Assembly: GCA_025526935.1 (NCBI GenBank)
Contig: JAHLKD010000113.1
Coordinates: 103,140-167,139, forward strand
Direction: 5' to 3'
DNA length: 64,000 nucleotides
Source: Cladochytrium replicatum
Taxonomy: Eukaryota > Chytridiomycota > Chytridiomycetes > Cladochytriales > Cladochytriaceae
Part shown: positions 58,804 to 64,000 of the stretch, piece after piece
Position numbering within the stretch: the first letter of the stretch is position 1
How the letters are laid out: every line of letters begins with the position of its first letter
The notes under the pieces: generated by a model
The model's database searches: none
What the model was told of the DNA's origin: nothing
Seen by the model: only the letters and a program-made list of their open reading frames with translations
Program-made: the position numbers and the translations under genes

Positions 58804-59105
58804 TTTTTTTTTTTTTTTTTTTTGAATGTTATAACATGTATTGACAATGTTTAATCAGTACATGTCACCCACGTGTACTTCAACCAAGATTTGGAATCTT
58901 CAGTACTTGGGGAGCCGTGCGAGCCGTAGGAAAGAGGAGCAAAGGCAAGGGCGAATCGAAGGAGGTGTGGCGCGGTACTTGCACGTGACACGATATTGCG
59001 AGAGATATATTTCGTAGGAAATTCGAATCCAGTCCCCTATAGGATTCCAACTGCGGAGCTTAGCTTCGAAAAGTCGCATTGGTACCGACTGAGCCACTAT
59101 GAGGT
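58804..59105 (-). mobile_element. SINE with tRNA-like head and LINE-derived tail
   Basis: Minus-strand element of about 300 bp. The head has a pol III A box (TGGCTCAGTCGGT, 59096-59084) and a B-box-like word (GGATTCGAATT, 59030-59020) about 55 bp apart. The body follows. From 58930 downward it shares with the neighbouring LINE the word CCTACGGCTCGCACGGCTCC and then a diverged but alignable tail (GGGTGACATGTACTG, AATACATGTTATAACATTC), ending in 20 A (T at 58804-58823). The head does not fold as a clean tRNA because the acceptor strands do not pair. Shared 3' tails of this kind are how SINEs use a partner LINE's reverse transcriptase. Confidence 0.7.
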
Positions 59106-59184
59106 AAGCTCTTTTTTTTTTAACAATATTATTATTTACTTTGCATATACAATGCATAACAAAAAACAACACCCGAGCTAAGCG

Positions 59185-59315
59185 TTTTTTTTTTGAACTT
59201 CATAATATGTATTTATTGTCCAACCAATACATATCACCTGCTGGTGCAAAATCCAAATACAAGTGTAAAAATACACGTAAATTGGCAGCACATGGGGAGC
59301 CGTGCGAGCCGTAGG
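59185..59315 (-). mobile_element. extra copy of the LINE 3' end with its own poly(A)
   Basis: Nearly identical (one difference seen, CCTGCTGG against CCCGCTGG) to the LINE 3' terminus at 59338-59458. It ends in poly(A) (T at 59185-59194) and abuts the poly(A) of the full LINE. It is a 5'-truncated insertion or a tandem product of reverse transcription. Confidence 0.8.
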
Positions 59316-59480
59316 TTTTTTTTTTTTTTTTTTTTTTGAACTTCATAATATGTATTTATTGTCCAACCAATACATATCACCCGCTGGTGCAAAATCCAAA
59401 TACAAGTGTAAAAATACACGTAAATTGGCAGCACATGGGGAGCCGTGCGAGCCGTAGGAAAAGTAAAATGTTTCAAAACA

Positions 59481-61967
59481 CTAAGGCATATCCAAATCAA
59501 CAAAAGCAGACAAGATACAATCAGGAGCTGGAGACAAAACTAACTCATAACCAAGACAGTTTGACCAAATGCGGTTAAGTGCACGAAGAACAAGAACCCA
59601 CTGGGAAAAGGCAGGGGAAGGATAAAAAGGCCGTGGTGAAAGCATATCAATTGCAATGTCAAGAGGTAGGCGGGGATCGTCAGGCGGGCCTAAATCAAAA
59701 CTAGCAGACAAACTAGCACGCAAATGTAGACACACAGAGACATGGGCACGCGACACTTCAGGGGCATCATGACAGTTCCTACAATAAGGTCGGGGGTTTG
59801 GAAACAGGCGGCCAAGCCGATATAGCAGGAACAAACGAAGACATACTGTTGGGAGATGTTGGTGTAGGGGTAGCAACAAAGGGTGGCGAAGTTTCAAATT
59901 GCGGACAGGGGCAAACGAAACTGCAATTGGTCCATTATGTGCAACAGCTAAAGACTGAAAATGCAACATCAACGGATGAAGTGGGGGCACAACAGGCATA
60001 GGAACAATGAGATCATTGTGACAAGCGGAAAAATAAGGAGATGAACCATAACCTACTGGAGATGACTGATAGAATTGCAACACAGCAGCTGGTAACAGAG
60101 GGCTGGAATCACTAGACCAGCAAGCAAACATACGTGCCTGAAGGTACTTCAGCCTGAACTCAAAAGTAGGAATTTGCGCTAACAGCAACAAACCAACACG
60201 CGAAGTGGTATGGGCTAGTGAAAACAGACGACACAGTGCATGATAACAAAAACGCTCGAGTACCTGAAGCTGAGCAGTGGAAGGCCGAATAAGTGCTAAA
60301 CCAAACTCAAGTGAAGGTCTAATAAAAGACAAAAACAACAACCTGGCAACACGAGGAGCAGACCCACCAAAGTACGAGACATAAGGTGCAAAAAGATACA
60401 ATGAGGCACGAGCTTTCTCTAAGCGATGATCAATAGTTGCAGCAAGATCAAACCCTTCAATAGTAAAATAGTGACCAAGGTATCTAAATGAAACCTCTAC
60501 AGGGAGGGCAGAGCCATGAAGCTTCAAGGGGGTGGGTAACCGTTGAGAAGATAACACAGCACACTTTGAAGGTGAAAACACAAAATGAGAAGCTAAAGCA
60601 AAATCTTCACAAATTTTCAATGCACGTTGGGCCTGCTCAGGGGTGGCAGAAAACAAAGCTATGTCATCAGCAAAAAACAACGAATTGAAAACAGGAGTGT
60701 TATAAGAAAACCTAGCAAGATGAGAAGATTCACGACGAAGGAGCTGTGCTAAAGGATTGATGAAAACTGAGTACAAGAACGGAGACAAAACAGAACCTTG
60801 AAAAAGACCTCGTGGAAGCGAAAACAAATCAGAAGAACGATTCTCTATAACAACCTGAGAAGAACAACGATCAAACATACTCATCAAAACAGAGATCAAA
60901 CGGTTTGGAATTCTGGGAAATTGACGAAGACGTTCCCACAAAAGAGGCCTATGCACAGTATCATACGCTGCTTTAATATCTAAGAAAGTAACACAATAAG
61001 GCAGAGCAGTGCGGGAAGCCCGTCGAAGGGTAGCATCTAATGCAAAAACACACTCAACACCTGAACGATTGGCCTGGAAACCAGCTTGGGCGGGATCAAG
61101 TTTACCAACATGAGCTACAAGCATAGGAAGCAGGGTACGCTCAAAGATTTTTCTATCAACATTGGTTAGAGTAATGGGGCGGTACTGACTAATATCACCA
61201 ATGGAGCCCTTATTCTTCCAAACAGGTAACAACAAGCCAGCATTCCAGGCAGAGGGCGACAAACCTGAACGGAAAATAGCGTTTGAAAGTTGAACAAAAA
61301 GGATAGCAACATCAGAAGCTAACGGCTTAAATAACTCAGCTGGAATATGGTTTGGGCCAGGAGCAGAGTTGTTTGGGGAAGAACGAATAGCACAAACAAA
61401 GTCACTAACACTAACTGACACAGAATCATTCAGCGCATGTAGACGAACGTGTTCTGCACTGGCAGAGGATTGTGCAAACTGAGTCTGATAAACGGAGGCA
61501 AAGTGATTGCGATAATGAGATAAAGAGGCAGGATCAGACAATAAACCACTTGCAGCTGAGCGCCGTTGATGACACCTACGCGCGGTGGAAAGAACTTTGC
61601 TAACCTCGGTTAAAGAACTAGGAGAAGAACTAAACATATTGTCGCCAGAAGCCTCTCGAGCTCGCTGAGAGAGGGACCAAGTACGAAAAGCTTTGACACG
61701 CTCACGCGATAGCCGGTCACGCTCCAAGCGGCAATACTCAACTAAAACAGGATCAGGATCATCACAGGAAGAAACAGCTAAATAGTGCTTATGAGCAAGT
61801 AAGTAGCTCCGTCGCAAGGCCACTAAATGCGGTGGCAACAATGGCAGGGCAGGGCGACGGCGAACTAAACTGGGGGGTCCAATGACACAAGCAGCACAGG
61901 AAGTAACAAAGGACAAAATAATATCCAATGCAGAGTCAATACATCCCTGTGCAACATCCACAGACAT
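59481..61967 (-). CDS. LINE reverse transcriptase (ORF2 C-terminal part)
   Basis: 828 codons without a stop. RT motifs in order: SAPGPNHIPAELFKPLA, GDISQYRPITLTNVDRKIFE, LDPAQAGFQANRSGVECVFA, FLDIKAAYDTVHRPLLWERL (motif A Asp), LPRGLFQGSVLSPFLYSVFI, SLFFADDIALFS (catalytic Asp pair), FVFSPSKCAVLSS and VSFRYLGHYF. The C-terminal domain includes a CCHC-like knuckle, CRNCHDAPEVSRAHVSVCLH. The N-terminal MSVDVAQGCIDSALDI aligns with AVAQGAIDSAFQI in the other LINE, showing that it should be continuous with the endonuclease frame, from which it is separated by one base. Acts on element RNA at nicked target DNA. Confidence 0.9.
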   Translation of the reverse strand: MSVDVAQGCIDSALDIILSFVTSCAACVIGPPSLVRRRPALPLLPPHLVALRRSYLLAHKHYLAVSSCDDPDPVLVEYCRLERDRLSRERVKAFRTWSLSQRAREASGDNMFSSSPSSLTEVSKVLSTARRCHQRRSAASGLLSDPASLSHYRNHFASVYQTQFAQSSASAEHVRLHALNDSVSVSVSDFVCAIRSSPNNSAPGPNHIPAELFKPLASDVAILFVQLSNAIFRSGLSPSAWNAGLLLPVWKNKGSIGDISQYRPITLTNVDRKIFERTLLPMLVAHVGKLDPAQAGFQANRSGVECVFALDATLRRASRTALPYCVTFLDIKAAYDTVHRPLLWERLRQFPRIPNRLISVLMSMFDRCSSQVVIENRSSDLFSLPRGLFQGSVLSPFLYSVFINPLAQLLRRESSHLARFSYNTPVFNSLFFADDIALFSATPEQAQRALKICEDFALASHFVFSPSKCAVLSSQRLPTPLKLHGSALPVEVSFRYLGHYFTIEGFDLAATIDHRLEKARASLYLFAPYVSYFGGSAPRVARLLFLSFIRPSLEFGLALIRPSTAQLQVLERFCYHALCRLFSLAHTTSRVGLLLLAQIPTFEFRLKYLQARMFACWSSDSSPLLPAAVLQFYQSSPVGYGSSPYFSACHNDLIVPMPVVPPLHPLMLHFQSLAVAHNGPIAVSFAPVRNLKLRHPLLLPLHQHLPTVCLRLFLLYRLGRLFPNPRPYCRNCHDAPEVSRAHVSVCLHLRASLSASFDLGPPDDPRLPLDIAIDMLSPRPFYPSPAFSQWVLVLRALNRIWSNCLGYELVLSPAPDCILSAFVDLDMP

Positions 61968-61969
61968 TG

Positions 61970-62690
61970 GGCAAAGGCGGGAGCTTCTAAAATTGGACTG
62001 AGTGCAGCATTGACATCAGCAAGGGTGGGATCAAAAAACAAATGTCCCACATCCTCCATTGCTTGAAAGACAGCAGGTTCACGCAACAGATGAGCAGCCC
62101 AGCGCTTGTGGGGGGGTGCAGCGGAGGGAGCGCTGGCATTGGGAGGAGCAAATGAAAAAACAGCTGTAACCGGAAAATGGTCAGAAGCCCAAGGCATAAA
62201 CTCGCCGTCGGCTAGACGACTATGAACTATGTAAGAAATAGGATCACATTGAAGCAGAGGATTGACAAACAACAAATCGATAATGGAGTCACCATTGCGA
62301 GAAGAAAATGTGGGGTTATGACAGGAAGGGTGCTTAACTAGAGAGAAACTAGCGGCAGAAATAAATTGCTCAAACAACCTACCCCTACGATTTGAAGAAT
62401 GATCACCAGTAGCTAAAAAACGGGCATTGAAATCGCCCAACAAAAGAACAGGGCACGGAGACGACGGGACATGTTGAGGAAGTGAAGCAATAAACTCTTC
62501 AAGGAAGGGGTCCTGAGCAATACCACACGGAGGCAAATAATACCCTCCAACCAAAAGCCCACGAAATGTAAACCATAGAGAGGTGCCACCATAACTAGAA
62601 ACGAGACGGAAATCAGAAGCTCTACAAAGACTGCGATTGATCAAGACTCCCACACCAGCCCGTCGTGTACCCGATGACCCAGGAGAAAAC
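61970..62690 (-). pseudogene. LINE endonuclease (ORF2 N-terminal part), frameshifted
   Basis: APE/EEP-type endonuclease: VGVLINRSLC, GLLVGGYYLPPCG, VLLLGDFNARFLATGDHSSN, NPTFSSRNGDSIIDLLFVN and PWASDHFPVTAVFSF (catalytic SDH). The N-terminal start of the domain (IVFLLLTETHLFPLDP, near 62740-62790) lies in another frame, so a shift is needed near 62690; another joins it to the RT frame near 61970. Confidence 0.75.
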
Positions 62691-62816
62691 GAGTGTCAAA
62701 AATCAAATCTGGGGAAGGCAGCGGGTCTAAAGGAAAAAGGTGTGTTTCAGTCAGGAGCAGAAAAACAATGTAATTTGCGCGCATAAAACGAAACAGTGAA
62801 TCAAGAACTCCAAAGC

Positions 62817-63905
62817 TCAAATTTCGACAATTGATGTACCAACTCGAACACTAATCATTGACGAAGATGGGTTGAGTGAGGCTGACGCGCAATCCCGCGG
62901 GCACTGTCCAGCACAGTTTCCTGGGCATCTATGGGGAGCTGACCACGGACATACAGGAAAAATAGCAGGATCAGTAACTGAACTGAGGATATGTGCATAT
63001 CTCTTGTGGACAACTTCCCTGACTGCAGCCTCCCGCTGCTCCAAAGGCAGAGTAGAGGCTCGGCGAAGAAAGTCAGGGTTTGATTTGTCAGTGGAAGCAT
63101 CCTGGGTGGAGAAGTGCGCACGGATAGCAATTCCGGTTGAGCGAATACAGATAAAGGAAGCAATGTTGCGACCAACAAAACTGATGTGGCAGATACCACG
63201 CACCACCTCATCGCCCAAGAGAGCCCTCAGCATGGTCCGCACAAAGCCGAGCCGCTGTCTCATGATGTCCTTGATGTACACAGTGGTCAAATCATCCACA
63301 CGGGCCTGAAGATCAGCAGGTGGGGAGACCAGCAGCGGAGAGGTTGGAGGATAGAATACGACAGGCCGAGGGCCACGAAGGCTGACATTCGAAGTGGGGT
63401 CACGACCAGCAAGGGCAGTCCTGACAGCTTCTGTACGAGATTCAGCACTCAGTGTGGGGAGACTCGCAAGCACACGGGCACGGGCATTGGCAGCAGCAGC
63501 AGCATAAGTGCGTGGACCACGAGGTCCACGTGGGGCAGGTCGACTAGACGGGGGGCGAGGGCCAGGAGCACCAGAGTTCCCAAGATCGTCCTGAATTGGA
63601 GGATTACCATGCAGTTGTCTAGGGGGAAGGCACACAGGCGCAGCCACATCATCATGGCGGGAGACAGGGCCAACCGGAGGTGAAAGCGAAGGCAGCGGCC
63701 TCCCAAAGCGACCCACCAGATCCTCGGCCATATCACGACAAACACTAAAAAATTCGGCAGGAGTGTCCCTCGGCAAATGTGCAAGCATAGGATCCAGCAT
63801 CGCCAACGGATCAAAGGTTGCACAAACAGATCGCATCTGAGTGAGAACGACACGGAGATCGGCCAGAGATGCAAAAAACACTAGAGGGAGCAGCCACAGC
63901 AGCAA
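62817..63905 (-). CDS. LINE ORF1 protein
   Basis: Open over 362 codons, ending at 62817. It is a basic, Pro/Arg/Ala-rich nucleic-acid-binding type protein (SRPAPRGPRGPRTYAAAAAN). A more folded middle includes VRGICHISFVGRNIASFICI, and a Cys-rich C-terminus (CPWSAPHRCPGNCAGQCPRD) could bind zinc. The frame continues upstream of 63905 into an Arg/Ser-rich stretch (PRGRSRSRSRSHLPG) to a stop near 63966, with no ATG in frame; an ATG at about 63966 lies in another frame. The start is therefore uncertain. Stop and endonuclease region overlap closely. Confidence 0.7.
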   Translation of the reverse strand: MLLWLLPLVFFASLADLRVVLTQMRSVCATFDPLAMLDPMLAHLPRDTPAEFFSVCRDMAEDLVGRFGRPLPSLSPPVGPVSRHDDVAAPVCLPPRQLHGNPPIQDDLGNSGAPGPRPPSSRPAPRGPRGPRTYAAAAANARARVLASLPTLSAESRTEAVRTALAGRDPTSNVSLRGPRPVVFYPPTSPLLVSPPADLQARVDDLTTVYIKDIMRQRLGFVRTMLRALLGDEVVRGICHISFVGRNIASFICIRSTGIAIRAHFSTQDASTDKSNPDFLRRASTLPLEQREAAVREVVHKRYAHILSSVTDPAIFPVCPWSAPHRCPGNCAGQCPRDCASASLNPSSSMISVRVGTSIVEI

Positions 63906-64000
63906 GAACCCGACACCCGGCAGATGTGATCGGGAACGAGAACGGGAGCGACCACGGGGAATTCATGTTCAGCAGGTTTTGGCGCGTCGGGTCACGTGAT

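Larger units (their letters stand above)
59316..64000 (-). mobile_element. LINE with long intact RT ORF, runs to the window edge
   Basis: Minus-strand non-LTR element with poly(A) (T at 59316-59337), a 3' UTR of about 140 bp, ORF2 and ORF1. Its 5' end is at or beyond 64000. ORF2 comprises an APE-type endonuclease and a reverse transcriptase; no RNase H was seen. Two single-base shifts in ORF2 (near 62690 and near 61970) make this copy non-autonomous, although the RT frame itself is open over 828 codons. Clade not assigned. Confidence 0.88.

Noticed and set aside
59011-59105. A tRNA gene on the minus strand
   Set aside because: A and B boxes are present, but the acceptor and anticodon arms do not pair and the sequence continues into a LINE-like tail and poly(A), so it is better explained as a SINE head.

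Overview
The window is nuclear DNA of a eukaryote, most likely an early-diverging (zoosporic, chytrid-like) fungus. Almost every gene is cut by short introns of about 45-100 nt with GT..AG ends. The gene set is fungal: mitoribosomal mL60/MRPL31, a Vts1-type SAM protein, Tim21, PEX11, GPI-anchored-looking secreted enzymes and a heme-thiolate peroxygenase. One repeat protein has the F-box-like start and LEWWKSSG-type ankyrin repeats that, to my knowledge, are common in chytrids. The genus is inference. Exon joints were read by hand from splice consensus plus family conservation.

Layout. 1-7.3 kb is poor: a possible tail-anchored coiled-coil gene with an in-frame stop (0.47-1.17 kb), a thioredoxin with a C-terminal membrane anchor (2.28-3.09), a COG2945-type alpha/beta hydrolase (minus, 4.37-5.24) and eroded coding-like sequence (5.7-7.3). 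7.4-16.5 kb holds COX12, U2 snRNP A', an unrecognised protein, a Ded1/DDX3 helicase, a small YABBY/HMG-like protein, PEX11 and a secreted CAP protein. 16.6-26.3 kb is a tight plus-strand run: AlkB-type dioxygenase, WD40 protein, a very long Suv3-like protein without its helicase motifs, and Tim21. 26.4-32.3 kb has mL60, a membrane RING-H2 protein, endonuclease V and a secreted peroxygenase. 33.9-37.7 kb has a small complex-I-like subunit, SRP9 and a Cdc50/Lem3 flippase subunit. 38.3-44.1 kb has the ankyrin-like array with two nonsense codons, ribosomal uL23 with a GH85 remnant behind it, and a secreted GH26-like hydrolase. 44.5-50.5 kb has Fap7/AK6, a CHORD-CS co-chaperone divergent from an Aat-like aminoacyl-tRNA-protein transferase, a small heat-shock protein and Vts1.

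From about 51.6 kb to the end the sequence is repeat-rich and decayed: an ORC1 remnant, an 88-bp minisatellite flanked by GGGTC-rich arrays, a frameshifted coiled-coil gene abutting a truncated LINE, a SINE with a tRNA-like head, and a second LINE with a long intact reverse transcriptase ORF that runs off the window.

Functional themes are mitochondrial biogenesis (Suv3-like, Tim21, mL60, COX12, complex-I-like subunit), RNA metabolism and secreted enzymes. The two observations most worth follow-up are the Suv3 homologue that keeps the fold but has lost Walker A, DExH and the C-terminal motifs while gaining about 570 residues, and the SINE and LINE that share a 3' tail. I did not find a convincing undescribed defence-type or multi-gene system.
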